A DNA stretch of 64,000 bases, taken from assembly GCF_033963835.1 (NCBI RefSeq), contig NZ_JAXBME010000004.1:186001-250000 (forward strand). Reading direction: 5' to 3'. Positions 1 through 8,204 of the stretch are shown here, in pieces. The notes beneath the pieces are model-generated. The model had not been told where the DNA came from. It ran no database searches and worked only from the letters and a program-made list of their open reading frames with translations. Numbering within the stretch: position 1 is the stretch's first letter; each line of letters begins with the position of its first letter. The position numbers and the translations under genes are program-made. Source of the stretch: Cytobacillus sp. IB215665 (GTDB lineage: Bacteria; Bacillota; Bacilli; Bacillales; SM2101).

Positions 1-389
1 CCCATTTTAGTCCAAAACTCTGCTGATTTCACACGGGGGTTAGTTTTGATAGGTAGGTTAAAACTTTTCGCGAAATTGACTAAAGCGGTTCCAAAATTTT
101 TCCTTTGAAATGCAGGTAATACTTCAAGCTTCCATAGCTCTAGATATGTTTGTGGTGGCTCGAAGTATTTATCGTATTTTGCATCAACTTTATATAAACT
201 CATTCGAGCGACTAACTTCCCACCGTAGTATATTCCATAAAATGGAGAATCACTATTATTCTCAATAATATTTGTTTGAAGATCATCGAGCATAGATAAC
301 TCTTGTAGGCCATATTCTTTAAATTTTTTAAATTCTTCTATTGTTTTATAGTTTACGAGTAATCGTTCTATTTTATAAGTTTCCATCAT
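1..389 (-). CDS. ylbP: GNAT-family N-acetyltransferase YlbP, 3' end cut by window edge
   Basis: This minus-strand reading frame runs off the left edge, so only about the first 129 residues are present. The start reads as two adjacent ATG codons (389-387 and 386-384). A GGAGG sits 6 to 9 bases upstream, so either could be used. The N-terminus contains YKIERLLVNYKTIEEFKKF, followed by ELSMLDDL, which I recognise as YlbP of Bacillus. The middle part (VARMSLYK, then LEVLPAFQRKNFGTAL) resembles the acetyl-CoA binding core of GNAT enzymes. The substrate is unknown. The next gene rightwards is divergent. In B. subtilis ylbP lies beside ylbQ (panE), and here a carboxylase operon separates the two. 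Confidence 0.85.
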   Translation of the reverse strand, partial: MMETYKIERLLVNYKTIEEFKKFKEYGLQELSMLDDLQTNIIENNSDSPFYGIYYGGKLVARMSLYKVDAKYDKYFEPPQTYLELWKLEVLPAFQRKNFGTALVNFAKSFNLPIKTNPRVKSAEFWTKM

Positions 390-460
390 AATCTTCCTCC
401 CACATAACCTTATATTTTTATTATATAACAAAATGACACAAAATTCTGTAGAAAATAATT

Positions 461-474
461 AGAAAGCGTTTTCA
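461..474 (+). promoter_or_regulatory. Candidate cre site (CcpA operator)
   Basis: The 14-mer agaaagcgttttca matches the catabolite responsive element consensus TGWAANCGNTNWCA at 13 of 14 positions. Only the first base differs. It lies in the divergent gap between ylbP and the acyl-CoA carboxylase operon, 69 bases before the carboxylase start. A CcpA site here would suit carbon catabolite repression of a degradative carboxylase. That function is inferred from position. Confidence 0.55.
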
Positions 475-542
475 TAAATAGAAGGAATATTAAAAATTTT
501 GTAGAAATATATACAAATAAGATATAGAACAGGAGTGTGCAA

Positions 543-1880
543 ATGAAGAAAATACTAATTGCGAACAGAGGGGAGATTGCCTCTAGGGTAATACGAACAT
601 GTAACAATATGGGGATTGAGACAATAGCGATTTATTCTGATGCTGATAAAAATTTACCATACGTAAATGAAGCTACTAAAGCGGTCCGTATCGGGGAATC
701 GCCTGTTCAAAAATCATATATGGCTATGGATGCTATCGTTAAATTAGCGGTAGAGGAAAATGTAGATGGCATTCATCCAGGGTATGGGTTTTTATCCGAA
801 AATGCAATGTTTGCAAAGTTAGTTAATGATAATGGTATAACTTTTATTGGCCCACAACATGACGTTATAGCTTTAATGGGAGAAAAAATCCAAGCACGAA
901 AGGAAATGCAAAAGGCTGGAGTACCTATTGTACCAGGAAGTCATGAACCTGTTAGTTCAGTTGAAGAGGCATGTGTTATAGCTGACAAAATTGGATACCC
1001 AGTAATGATAAAAGCAAGTAGTGGCGGTGGCGGTGTTGGGATGCAACGCTGTAATGATGAGCAAGAATTAAAGAAGGTGGTTGTGTCAATTAAAAACCGT
1101 GCTAAAGCATATTTTGGGAATGATGAATTATTTATTGAGAAATATGTTGCCGATGCGAGGCATATTGAAATTCAAATATGTGCAGATACAGCTGGAAATA
1201 TTGTTCATTTGTTTGAGAGAGACTGTTCAATTCAACGAAGAAATCAAAAGGTGATTGAGGAAACACCTTCACCGTTCCTATCAGAGGAATCGAGAAGAGC
1301 AATGCTTGATTGTGCATTAAAAGTCGCGGCACATGTAGGGTATACCAATGTAGGAACAGTTGAATTTGTAGTAGATAACGATGAGAATTTCTATTTCTTG
1401 GAAATGAATACGAGGTTACAAGTTGAACATCCGATAACTGAAATGGTTACCGGGATTGATCTAGTTGAGTGGCAAATAAGGTTGTCATGTGGGGAGAATA
1501 TGCCATTATTACAGCATGAGATAAATAGTAACGGGCACGCGCTAGAATTTCGATTGTATGCAGAAGATCCAGCTACATATTTGCCCTCGCCAGGAACTCT
1601 TAATGTATTAACTTATCCATCAACAGAGGGTGTCAGAATAGATAAAGGATATGATGAAGGTTGCCAAGTTACTCCATTTTATGATCCGATGATCGCAAAG
1701 CTAGTTATACATGGTCTTGATCGAAATGATGTATTACATAAAGCTGAAAAATTGCTTAAAGAAATGAAAGTTGAAGGTATAAAAACCAACTTACCTTTAC
1801 TTGAAAAGGCTATTCAAAATGAGATGTTTCGAGAAGGGTGTTATACTACCTCTTTTTTATCAAGGCAGTATTCACGCTGA
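543..1880 (+). CDS. yngHA: Biotin carboxylase subunit of an acyl-CoA carboxylase (AccC/YngHA type)
   Basis: The product carries out ATP-dependent carboxylation of biotin on the partner carrier protein. The N-terminus (KKILIANRGEIASRVIRT) is the biotin carboxylase signature. It is followed by an ATP-grasp domain with a glycine loop near residues 160-167 (GGGGVGM) and the motif EMNTRLQVEHP. At 445 residues it has the usual length for a stand-alone subunit. I chose the ATG at 543 because AGGAG at 531-535 is 7 bases away; the upstream GTG at 537 would touch the ribosome binding site. It heads a three-gene operon with the carrier and carboxyltransferase. Because the transferase resembles YngE, this is probably a degradative acyl-CoA carboxylase and not the housekeeping fatty-acid enzyme. 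Confidence 0.88.
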   Translation: MKKILIANRGEIASRVIRTCNNMGIETIAIYSDADKNLPYVNEATKAVRIGESPVQKSYMAMDAIVKLAVEENVDGIHPGYGFLSENAMFAKLVNDNGITFIGPQHDVIALMGEKIQARKEMQKAGVPIVPGSHEPVSSVEEACVIADKIGYPVMIKASSGGGGVGMQRCNDEQELKKVVVSIKNRAKAYFGNDELFIEKYVADARHIEIQICADTAGNIVHLFERDCSIQRRNQKVIEETPSPFLSEESRRAMLDCALKVAAHVGYTNVGTVEFVVDNDENFYFLEMNTRLQVEHPITEMVTGIDLVEWQIRLSCGENMPLLQHEINSNGHALEFRLYAEDPATYLPSPGTLNVLTYPSTEGVRIDKGYDEGCQVTPFYDPMIAKLVIHGLDRNDVLHKAEKLLKEMKVEGIKTNLPLLEKAIQNEMFREGCYTTSFLSRQYSR

Positions 1881-1990
1881 TTTTCTCTCGTAGATCTTCT
1901 TCTAGTTGTTTTATCTTAGTTCCAATAGTAAAAGTTTGTGAAATGACCATTTAATAGGTAAAAAACACCTGATTTGGGAGGATGTATGGT

Positions 1991-2203
1991 ATGAAAGAAA
2001 TTTATGCATCGATGGCTGGTACTGTACTAAATGTATTAGTTGAAAAGGAAGAACATATTACAAAAGGCCAACAGGTCATTATTCTAGAATCAATGAAAAT
2101 GGAAATACCAATTGAAAGTTCATTAGAAGGGGCTGTTAATGAAATAAATGTGGAAATAGGAGATTTCGTAAATGAAGGAGATGTTCTCATCGTATTAGGA
2201 TAA
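1991..2203 (+). CDS. yngHB: Small biotin carrier protein (biotin/lipoyl attachment domain)
   Basis: This 70-residue protein is a single biotinyl domain. The biotinylation motif ESMKME places the modified lysine at residue 36, with the paired glycines and hydrophobic strands of the fold on both sides. I chose the ATG at 1991, because GGGAGG at 1976-1981 lies 9 bases upstream; the ATG at 1982 would abut the ribosome binding site. It is about half the length of the housekeeping AccB, which has an extra N-terminal thumb and linker region, but it matches the YngHB class. It carries carboxybiotin between the upstream biotin carboxylase and the downstream carboxyltransferase. Confidence 0.87.
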   Translation: MKEIYASMAGTVLNVLVEKEEHITKGQQVIILESMKMEIPIESSLEGAVNEINVEIGDFVNEGDVLIVLG

Positions 2204-2223
2204 AGGGAAGGAGAATTTAAACA

Positions 2224-3765
2224 ATGGTTCATGTAAGCGATTTAGATAAAGTTTTATCAGAAAAACTAGAAAATATTGAACGCGGAGGAGCAGAAAAGTA
2301 TCATCAAAAACAAAAAGAGCAGAACAAATTATTTGTTAGAGATAGATTGAAACTACTGTTTGATAGAGGGGTATATATAGAAGATGGAATGTTCGCTAAC
2401 GATCAAGCTGGGGATTTACCCGCTGATGGAGTAGTTACAGCAACTGGAACAATCAATGGACAAACAGTATGTGTGATGGCTAATGATTCGACTGTGAAGG
2501 CTGGTTCATGGGGAGCAAGAACAGTCGAAAAAATTATTCGCATCCAGGAGTCAGCCGAGAAACAAAAGGTGCCGTTGTTATATTTAGTCGATTCGGCTGG
2601 TGCGCGAATTACTGATCAGTTAGAAATGTTTCCAAATCGTCGTGGAGCTGGCCGTATTTTTCATAATCAAGTACGTCTATCTGGGGTCATTCCTCAAATA
2701 TGCATTTTGTTCGGGCCGTCCGCTGCTGGCGGTGCATATATACCAGCTTTTTGTGATATTGTAATAATGGTCGATAAGAATGCATCAATGTATTTAGGTT
2801 CCCCTCGAATGGCGGAGAAGGTCATCGGTGAAAAAGTAACGCTTGAAGAAATGGGTGGGGCTCGCATGCATTGTACAATTAGTGGATGTGGTGATGTACT
2901 TGCTGAATGTGAAGAAGAAGCAATTCGCTTAGCCCAAACGTATTTAACGTATTTCCCTGCTAATTCCCAGTCTAAACCAAGTTTAATTGAGGGACAAGAA
3001 TCGAGTCAAAGTAAGATGTTGGCTGACATCATTCCTGTCAACCAAAATGCGCCATTTGATATGTATGATTGTATTAACACACTTGTAGATAAAGGTAGTT
3101 TTTTTGAGATTAAGAAATTATTTGCTGCCGAGCTTATTACTGGTTTAGCTAGAATAGATGGTCGCTGTGTTGGTATTATAGCCAATCAACCGAAAGTGAA
3201 AGGCGGAGTTTTATTTGTTGATTCCGCTGATAAAGGGGCTAAATTTATTCAACTGTGTGATGCATTTCATATTCCTTTATTATTCTTAGCGGATGTACCA
3301 GGTTTTATGATAGGAACAAAGGTTGAACAGGCTGGGATAATTAGACATGGTGCTAAGTTTATAGCTGCAATGAGCTCAGCTACTGTACCAAAAATCTCAG
3401 TTATTGTTCGAAAAGCGTACGGGGCGGGGTTATATGCAATGGCGGGACCTGCGTTTGAGCCTGATTGCTGTATAGCACTTCCAACTGCGCAAATAGCTGT
3501 AATGGGTCCTGAAGCTGCAGTAAATGCAGTTTATTCTAACAAAATAAGTAACATAGACGACCCGAAAGAAAGAATAGCATATATCCAGCAAAAACAAGAG
3601 GAGTATAAACAGCATATAGATATATATAAGCTAGGATCTGAAATGATTATAGATACGATTGTATCACCAAATGATTTACGAAAAGAGTTAATTGATAGGT
3701 TTGCAATTTATGAAACTAAAGAAATAGCAGATGTCCAACGTAAGCATCCTGTTTATCCAGTTTAA
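2224..3765 (+). CDS. yngE: Acyl-CoA carboxylase carboxyltransferase subunit (YngE-like)
   Basis: This 513-residue crotonase-fold carboxyltransferase has N- and C-terminal carboxyltransferase halves. Oxyanion-hole glycines are visible in GPSAAGGAYIPAF (about residues 160-172) and in KAYGAGLYAMAGPAF (about residues 398-412). DSAGARITDQ and PGFMIGTKVE are typical of propionyl- and methylcrotonyl-CoA carboxylase beta subunits. It closely resembles YngE of B. subtilis, which sits in a leucine or acyl-CoA degradation cluster. The exact acyl-CoA substrate cannot be read from sequence alone. GGAAGGAGA lies about 10 bases before the ATG. A strong inverted-repeat terminator follows. Confidence 0.85.
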   Translation: MVHVSDLDKVLSEKLENIERGGAEKYHQKQKEQNKLFVRDRLKLLFDRGVYIEDGMFANDQAGDLPADGVVTATGTINGQTVCVMANDSTVKAGSWGARTVEKIIRIQESAEKQKVPLLYLVDSAGARITDQLEMFPNRRGAGRIFHNQVRLSGVIPQICILFGPSAAGGAYIPAFCDIVIMVDKNASMYLGSPRMAEKVIGEKVTLEEMGGARMHCTISGCGDVLAECEEEAIRLAQTYLTYFPANSQSKPSLIEGQESSQSKMLADIIPVNQNAPFDMYDCINTLVDKGSFFEIKKLFAAELITGLARIDGRCVGIIANQPKVKGGVLFVDSADKGAKFIQLCDAFHIPLLFLADVPGFMIGTKVEQAGIIRHGAKFIAAMSSATVPKISVIVRKAYGAGLYAMAGPAFEPDCCIALPTAQIAVMGPEAAVNAVYSNKISNIDDPKERIAYIQQKQEEYKQHIDIYKLGSEMIIDTIVSPNDLRKELIDRFAIYETKEIADVQRKHPVYPV

Positions 3766-3811
3766 ATGATGCTATAATGTGAGGCGGAAAATTTTATATA
3801 AGTATTAATGT

Positions 3812-3874
3812 AAATAAACAAAAAGAGGATGACGTTCATTATAGTGTTATCCTCTTTTTGTTTATTTACAGAAT
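3812..3874 (+). terminator. Strong terminator, perfect 19-bp inverted repeat
   Basis: Positions 3812-3830 and 3849-3867 are perfect reverse complements, with an 18-base loop. A-rich and T-rich flanks on each arm make it potentially bidirectional. It ends the carboxylase operon and insulates panE. Confidence 0.85.
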
Positions 3875-3939
3875 TAATGTTGTTAAAATACGTCAGTACT
3901 AATTTTGCTTAGGTCCAAATTATGAGGAACTTTGGCACT

Positions 3940-3962
3940 TGTTGTTAGTTAAATTAACAACA
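3940..3962. other. Small inverted repeat upstream of panE
   Basis: TGTTGTTA (3940-3947) and TAACAACA (3955-3962) form an 8-bp stem with a 7-base loop, about 100 bases before panE. No T-tract follows, so it is not an obvious terminator. It could be an operator or a short repeat remnant. Confidence 0.35.
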
Positions 3963-4057
3963 TTAGGCAGGTTTTGCGAGATTATGTAACACTGTTTCCG
4001 CTATTTTTGTTAAAATAGTTTCATAATACATAGAACCTGATATAAAAGGAGGTTTAT

Positions 4058-4963
4058 ATGCAAATAGGGGTTATTGGTGCTGGTTCAATTGGACTATTAT
4101 ATGCGTGTTACCTTTCAATATATCATCAAGTTACGATTTATACTCGACGCAAAGATCAAGCTAAACAAATAAATTCTAATGGTATTCAATTGATTAAGAA
4201 CGGTGTTCGATCCACGTATAAGGTTACTGCAAAAGTATTAGATGATGGGTTAGAACATGAGGATATGATTATTGTTACGGTGAAGGAGTATCACTTAGAA
4301 CATGTTCTGAAAACGACAAATCAATTTCGAAATGTTAATGCACTGTTGTTTTTGCAAAATGGTATGAAGCATATATCACTATTTGAGAAACTAAACAATA
4401 AAGTAATACTGGTTGGGGTAGTTGAACATGGCGCGTTAAAAATTAATGACTATACAGTAAATCATACTGGTGTTGGGATAACGAAAATTTGTTCATTTAG
4501 AAATGGAGAAGGTTTAATAGAGCCGTTTCAAAAAGGTCAACACACCGACTTTGGGATTGTAGTTGCTGAAGATTGGTATAAGGTGCTTTCTGAAAAGTTA
4601 ATCGTTAATGCTGTTATTAATCCATTAACCGCCTTATATTGTGTGGAAAATGGGGACTTGCTTTCCAATCGTTTTTTTCTTTCGCGAATGAAGAACCTTT
4701 TTATAGAAGTGACTACAGTTATGGATGTTAATACAAATAATATGTGGGAACGTCTAGAGTATATTTGTATACAAACTAAGAATAATCGCTCATCTATGCT
4801 AAGAGATATTGAGAGTGGTAGACAGACAGAAATCGATGCAATATTAGGATATATCATAGCTGAGGCTGAACAAATGGGGAAAAGTGTACCAGTTAGTACT
4901 TTTTTGTATGATTCTATAAAAGGTAAAGAATTGCAGAGGGGTGATTTGTCATGTCACAGTTAG
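4058..4963 (+). CDS. panE: 2-dehydropantoate 2-reductase (ketopantoate reductase)
   Basis: The enzyme reduces 2-dehydropantoate to pantoate with NADPH in pantothenate and coenzyme A synthesis. The N-terminus has the Rossmann motif IGVIGAGSIGLLYA (residues 3-16). The conserved region KLIVNAVINPLTALY (about residues 187-201) carries the family lysine and asparagine. The length of 301 residues is typical. AAAGGAGG lies just upstream of the ATG. Its position two genes before bshC and the dcw cluster matches ylbQ of B. subtilis. The last 13 bases overlap the next gene, which suggests translational coupling. Confidence 0.9.
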   Translation: MQIGVIGAGSIGLLYACYLSIYHQVTIYTRRKDQAKQINSNGIQLIKNGVRSTYKVTAKVLDDGLEHEDMIIVTVKEYHLEHVLKTTNQFRNVNALLFLQNGMKHISLFEKLNNKVILVGVVEHGALKINDYTVNHTGVGITKICSFRNGEGLIEPFQKGQHTDFGIVVAEDWYKVLSEKLIVNAVINPLTALYCVENGDLLSNRFFLSRMKNLFIEVTTVMDVNTNNMWERLEYICIQTKNNRSSMLRDIESGRQTEIDAILGYIIAEAEQMGKSVPVSTFLYDSIKGKELQRGDLSCHS

Positions 4964-5343
4964 TTGCTGGAGTTTTTGCAACAGTAGTCACTATTCCAAT
5001 AATTGGTTTATTTCTTGTGTATTTCATCTTGTGTAAGATCACCCGTCGTAAAAGAAATTCTATGCTAATGGCTATCGACATTTCAACAGCCTTATTTATC
5101 TTGTCAGTATATTATTTAACAGAGGTTATTTGGGGACAATCTATGTTTTGGCTTATCTTACTTGTAATCGTGTTAATTGCGATGGTTGTTGTTATTTTAC
5201 AGTGGAAAATAAAACAAGATATTGATATACGCAAAGTATTAAAAGGGTCGTGGCGGTTTAGTTTTTTGTTTTTCTTTTCCGCCTACATCATTTTGTTTGT
5301 TTACGGTTTAATTGATCGTGTATTGGCATTTGTTAACACTTAA
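4951..5343 (+). CDS. DUF3397-type membrane protein
   Basis: This 130-residue protein is almost entirely hydrophobic, with about four predicted membrane segments (roughly residues 8-30, 40-58, 63-88 and 98-124). Short basic loops such as KITRRKRN separate them. AGAGGGGTGA precedes the ATG, which overlaps the end of panE by 13 bases. A small membrane protein of the DUF3397 family is commonly found between panE and bshC in Bacillus relatives; I assign the family from that context and the hydrophobic pattern. No function is known to me. Confidence 0.7.
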   Translation: MSQLVAGVFATVVTIPIIGLFLVYFILCKITRRKRNSMLMAIDISTALFILSVYYLTEVIWGQSMFWLILLVIVLIAMVVVILQWKIKQDIDIRKVLKGSWRFSFLFFFSAYIILFVYGLIDRVLAFVNT

Positions 5344-5434
5344 TAGTTTACGAGCAAGTTCTTTCCATTTTTTAAAAATCAATGCTATACTACGGGGAGT
5401 AGATATAAAAGCAGCTAGAAAGGAAGTTAAATTC

Positions 5435-7063
5435 ATGGAGGTTAATGATCTTTTTCTCCCTTCATTAAATAAATTTGCAACTGATTACATGGGGAATTCC
5501 AAAGATTGTCATCAGTTCTTTCATTACAATATTCATGATGCATCAGTGTATAAACAAAGAAAAGATGAGCTTGCATCAAGACGATTTCAGCGTGAGAGGC
5601 TCGTAAAGCATCTACTACGTTATCACTCTAAATTTCAACATAATGATAAATCTATACAGCATATTGAGAAGCTTCTAGATCAAAATAGCCTTGTTGTAAT
5701 CGGTGGTCAACAAGCTGGATTATTAACGGGACCTTTGTATACTATTCACAAAATATTGACAATAATCCAAACGGCAAAGCAGCAAGAGAAGGAACTAAAT
5801 GTCCCAGTCTTACCTGTGTTTTGGATAGCTGGTGAAGATCATGACTTTGATGAAATTAATCATCTATATGTAGAGACAGAAAAGGGCATGAAGAAAAAAT
5901 CGTACAACCGCCATAATACTAATAAGCAAATGGTATCAGATATACATATAGACAAACACCTTTGTGAGCAATGGATACAAGATATCATTCAATCGTACGG
6001 TGAATCGAAATATACAAATGAAATTCTATCTATGCTTAAACAGAGCTTAAAAGATTCAGAAACTGTTGTTGATTTTTTTGCTCAAATCTTAATAACATTA
6101 TTTGCTGATGAAGGGCTTATTGTTGTTAACTCGGCTTCCCCTGATCTTCGTGAGATAGAATCTGAATTTTTCCACCATCTTATCTATAACAATTCACAAT
6201 TAGCAGAAGCGGTGTCTATGCAACAACATGTGTTAGAAGAAATTGGGTATAACAAAGTGTTAGATGTAGATATCAATTCTTCAAATTTGTTTTTTCAACA
6301 TAGTGAAAATCGAGTTCTTTTGGAAAGAGATGGGGCTGAAGGGTATTTTAAAGGTAAGAATAATGAAGTGAAGATATCATTTGATGAACTTATTCAAATA
6401 GCTGAATCATCACCCCATTTGCTGAGCAACAATGTTGTCACAAGACCGCTCATGCAAGAATACTTATTCCCTACATTAGCATTTATTGCTGGACCAGGAG
6501 AACTTGCCTATTGGGGTGAGCTTAAAAATGCTTTTTCATTGTTCGATTTTAAAATGCCACCAATTTTACCGAGAGCTAATATTACGATTGTTGACCGAAC
6601 AATTACATCAGATTTAGAGAAGTTAAACATACCAATAGATGATGTTTTACAAGGTAATTTGCTCTCTTATCGTGATGAATGGGTGAAAACCGAACTGAAG
6701 TATGACTTTGAAAGTATAATTAACAATGCGAAGGAAGAGGTTGAACAAATTCATCAACAAATTAGGCATAAAGCAACAGAAGTAGATGCTAACTTACATT
6801 CTGTCCTAGTAAAAAATGCTCAATTAATACATTCTCAGTTTGAGTTTGTTTCAACATTAATTAATCGTTCTATCGAGAATAAACATGAAGTCACATTGAA
6901 AAAGTTTCAAAGGATAGAGAACTGTTTACAACCAAATCATTTACCTCAAGAAAGGGTATGGAATATATTTTACTTTTTAAATAAATATGGGTTTGGCTTT
7001 ATTCAGCAATTAGTAAATGCCCCGATAAAATATAATGGGAACCATCAATTAATTTATCTATAA
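5435..7063 (+). CDS. bshC: Bacillithiol biosynthesis cysteine ligase BshC
   Basis: BshC catalyses the last step of bacillithiol synthesis, adding cysteine to glucosaminyl-malate. The 542-residue length matches the family. Recognisable blocks are VVIGGQQAGLLTGPLYT, PVFWIAGEDHDFDEINH and FIAGPGELAYWGELK. A predicted coiled coil lies in the C-terminal third. I chose the ATG at 5435, preceded by AAGGAAG, and not the longer frame from 5312, because the family N-terminus begins near EVNDLFLPSLNKF. It corresponds to yllA of B. subtilis, just upstream of mraZ. Its presence implies that the organism uses bacillithiol. Confidence 0.93.
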   Translation: MEVNDLFLPSLNKFATDYMGNSKDCHQFFHYNIHDASVYKQRKDELASRRFQRERLVKHLLRYHSKFQHNDKSIQHIEKLLDQNSLVVIGGQQAGLLTGPLYTIHKILTIIQTAKQQEKELNVPVLPVFWIAGEDHDFDEINHLYVETEKGMKKKSYNRHNTNKQMVSDIHIDKHLCEQWIQDIIQSYGESKYTNEILSMLKQSLKDSETVVDFFAQILITLFADEGLIVVNSASPDLREIESEFFHHLIYNNSQLAEAVSMQQHVLEEIGYNKVLDVDINSSNLFFQHSENRVLLERDGAEGYFKGKNNEVKISFDELIQIAESSPHLLSNNVVTRPLMQEYLFPTLAFIAGPGELAYWGELKNAFSLFDFKMPPILPRANITIVDRTITSDLEKLNIPIDDVLQGNLLSYRDEWVKTELKYDFESIINNAKEEVEQIHQQIRHKATEVDANLHSVLVKNAQLIHSQFEFVSTLINRSIENKHEVTLKKFQRIENCLQPNHLPQERVWNIFYFLNKYGFGFIQQLVNAPIKYNGNHQLIYL

Positions 7064-7110
7064 ATGTATGAAATGCTAGCTGAAGAGCGTGCACATTCTA
7101 GTCATATCAA

Positions 7111-7215
7111 GGTTTTCATCGCATTAATTGTTATTATAGGCTTAATGATATAAACACGTATACATCAAGTGTTCGTGGCATCTTTGTTACTTTTATAATT
7201 GTTGGACTAGGATGA
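7111..7215 (-). repeat. Dispersed intergenic repeat, copy 1 (degenerate)
   Basis: Reads in reverse orientation. It shares with other copies the left end ttttcatcgcattaattgtt, the block aaacacgtatacatcaa and the core ttcgtggcatcttt. Beyond about 7215 the match fades. With the terminator at 7271 and the MraZ boxes, it fills the 421-base gap between bshC and mraZ. Confidence 0.6.
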
Positions 7216-7267
7216 TGCATCTAACTGGCCGTTTTAAACTAGTAGAGAAACAAAAGACAGCTAATTT

Positions 7268-7296
7268 AAACCTCTGTATTCATGCAGAGGTTTTTT
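7268..7296 (+). terminator. Terminator upstream of mraZ
   Basis: CCTCTG (7271-7276) pairs with CAGAGG (7285-7290), flanked by AAA and followed by a run of six T. It separates the bshC transcript from the dcw cluster. Confidence 0.8.
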
Positions 7297-7427
7297 GTAT
7301 GCCCTAATATTTTTCTGAAATAGGGGTTTGTTGTTGTTTACAAAACAAATATTGACTTTTTTTGTACTGAAGCAAACAAAGTCGATATTTGACTACATAT
7401 GCTTTTATGCCTAAATAACAAAAAAAG

Positions 7428-7475
7428 GGTGGAGAGAAGTGGGGAGATGTGGTACATTAATGTTAGAAAGTGGGG
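7428..7475 (+). promoter_or_regulatory. Candidate MraZ-box array (TGGR repeats at 10-base period)
   Basis: TGG occurs at 7430, 7440 and 7450, exactly 10 bases apart, in gtggagagaa, gtggggagat and gtggtacatt. A fourth, TGGGG, lies at 7471 within aaagtgggg. MraZ of other bacteria is known to bind TGGG-type direct repeats with one-helical-turn spacing in front of its own gene. The array lies 12 to 55 bases before the mraZ start, as expected for autoregulation. Confidence 0.6.
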
Positions 7476-7484
7476 TTGTGTATC

Positions 7485-7916
7485 ATGTTTATGGGAGAAT
7501 TCCATCACAACATTGATCAAAAAGGTCGTATGATTATCCCTGTTAAGTTTAGAGATAATCTAGGTGATTCTTTTGTCCTTACAAGAGGGTTAGATCAGTG
7601 TTTATTTGCTTACCCCTTGAGTGAATGGAGCATTATTGAAGAGAAGCTCAAAAGCCTCCCATTAACAAAAAAAGATGCACGTGCTTTTACTCGTTTCTTT
7701 TTTTCCGGCGCTATAGATTGTGAAATTGATAAGCAAGGTAGAATAAATATACCTATTTCACTGAGGAAATACGCCTTAATTGAAAAGGAATGTGTAGTAA
7801 TTGGTGTCTCTAATCGCATTGAAATTTGGAGTAAGATAAGTTGGGATCAATATGTTTCTGAATCTGAGGAATCTTTCGCTGAAATCGCAGAAAACATGAT
7901 CGACTTTAACTTTTAA
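7485..7916 (+). CDS. mraZ: Transcriptional regulator MraZ
   Basis: MraZ is an AbrB-like (SpoVT/AbrB fold) DNA-binding protein that regulates its own dcw operon. The 143-residue protein shows the two tandem family repeats, [21 protein letters not shown] at the start and [16 protein letters not shown] from about residue 77. RLDQ-type blocks such as [12 protein letters not shown] and [17 protein letters not shown] are also present. I chose the ATG at 7485 over the GTG at 7470 because the family starts MFMGE. The GGGG at 7472-7475 serves as ribosome binding site and overlaps the proposed operator. It is the first gene of the dcw cluster. Confidence 0.95.
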   Translation: MFMGEFHHNIDQKGRMIIPVKFRDNLGDSFVLTRGLDQCLFAYPLSEWSIIEEKLKSLPLTKKDARAFTRFFFSGAIDCEIDKQGRINIPISLRKYALIEKECVVIGVSNRIEIWSKISWDQYVSESEESFAEIAENMIDFNF

Positions 7917-7933
7917 TGAACTAGTTTAAAGCA

Positions 7934-8093
7934 GGTGCTTTTTTCAAACTTTGTTGCTACTATTTCATGGTCACTGATTAAACTTGATTTTATGCGAGTT
8001 TCTAGATTATTTAGAAGAAAAGCTGCCACGAAACTTTAACTAATATCATGTTTATTACTTAGTATGAAAAACAACAATCGAAATGAAAACAGC
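7934..8093 (+). repeat. Dispersed intergenic repeat, copy 2
   Basis: 160 bp, forward orientation. It begins ggtgcttttttc and contains actttgttgctacta, the core agaagaaaagctgccacgaa and the right end gaaaaacaacaatcg followed by gaaaacagc. It lies between mraZ and rsmH, inside the presumed dcw transcript. Confidence 0.85.
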
Positions 8094-8137
8094 ATATGCG
8101 TAACATAGTTATTTACTTAATTGATAATTTGAACAGA

Positions 8138-8189
8138 GAGACAAATACTACTCAATATGTAGAAAATATGGGCAAAGTATATTTGTCTC
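8138..8189. other. Inverted repeat next to the rsmH ribosome binding site
   Basis: GAGACAAATA (8138-8147) and TATTTGTCTC (8180-8189) are perfect 10-bp inverted repeats. The right arm directly abuts the rsmH ribosome binding site AAGGTGG. It could be an RNA hairpin that tunes rsmH translation or a protein operator; no T-tract follows. Confidence 0.4.
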
Positions 8190-8204
8190 AAGGTGGTGCT
8201 AGAC

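Noticed and set aside
485-518. SigE-type promoter (GAATATT and TATACAAA) before the carboxylase operon
   Set aside because: The spacer between the elements is 18 bases, too long for SigE, and the -10 has two mismatches.
410-607. 65-codon minus-strand frame across the ylbP-carboxylase gap
   Set aside because: AT-rich, low-complexity hydrophobic translation that overlaps the 5' end of the carboxylase gene and the cre site.
3864-4057. Possible further repeat copy upstream of panE
   Set aside because: Short matches such as aattaatgttgtta exist, but the core and both ends are not recognisable, so only the small hairpin is reported.
5312-5434. N-terminal extension of bshC from 5312
   Set aside because: It overlaps the preceding gene, has no family similarity, and an ATG with AAGGAAG at 5435 gives the usual BshC length.
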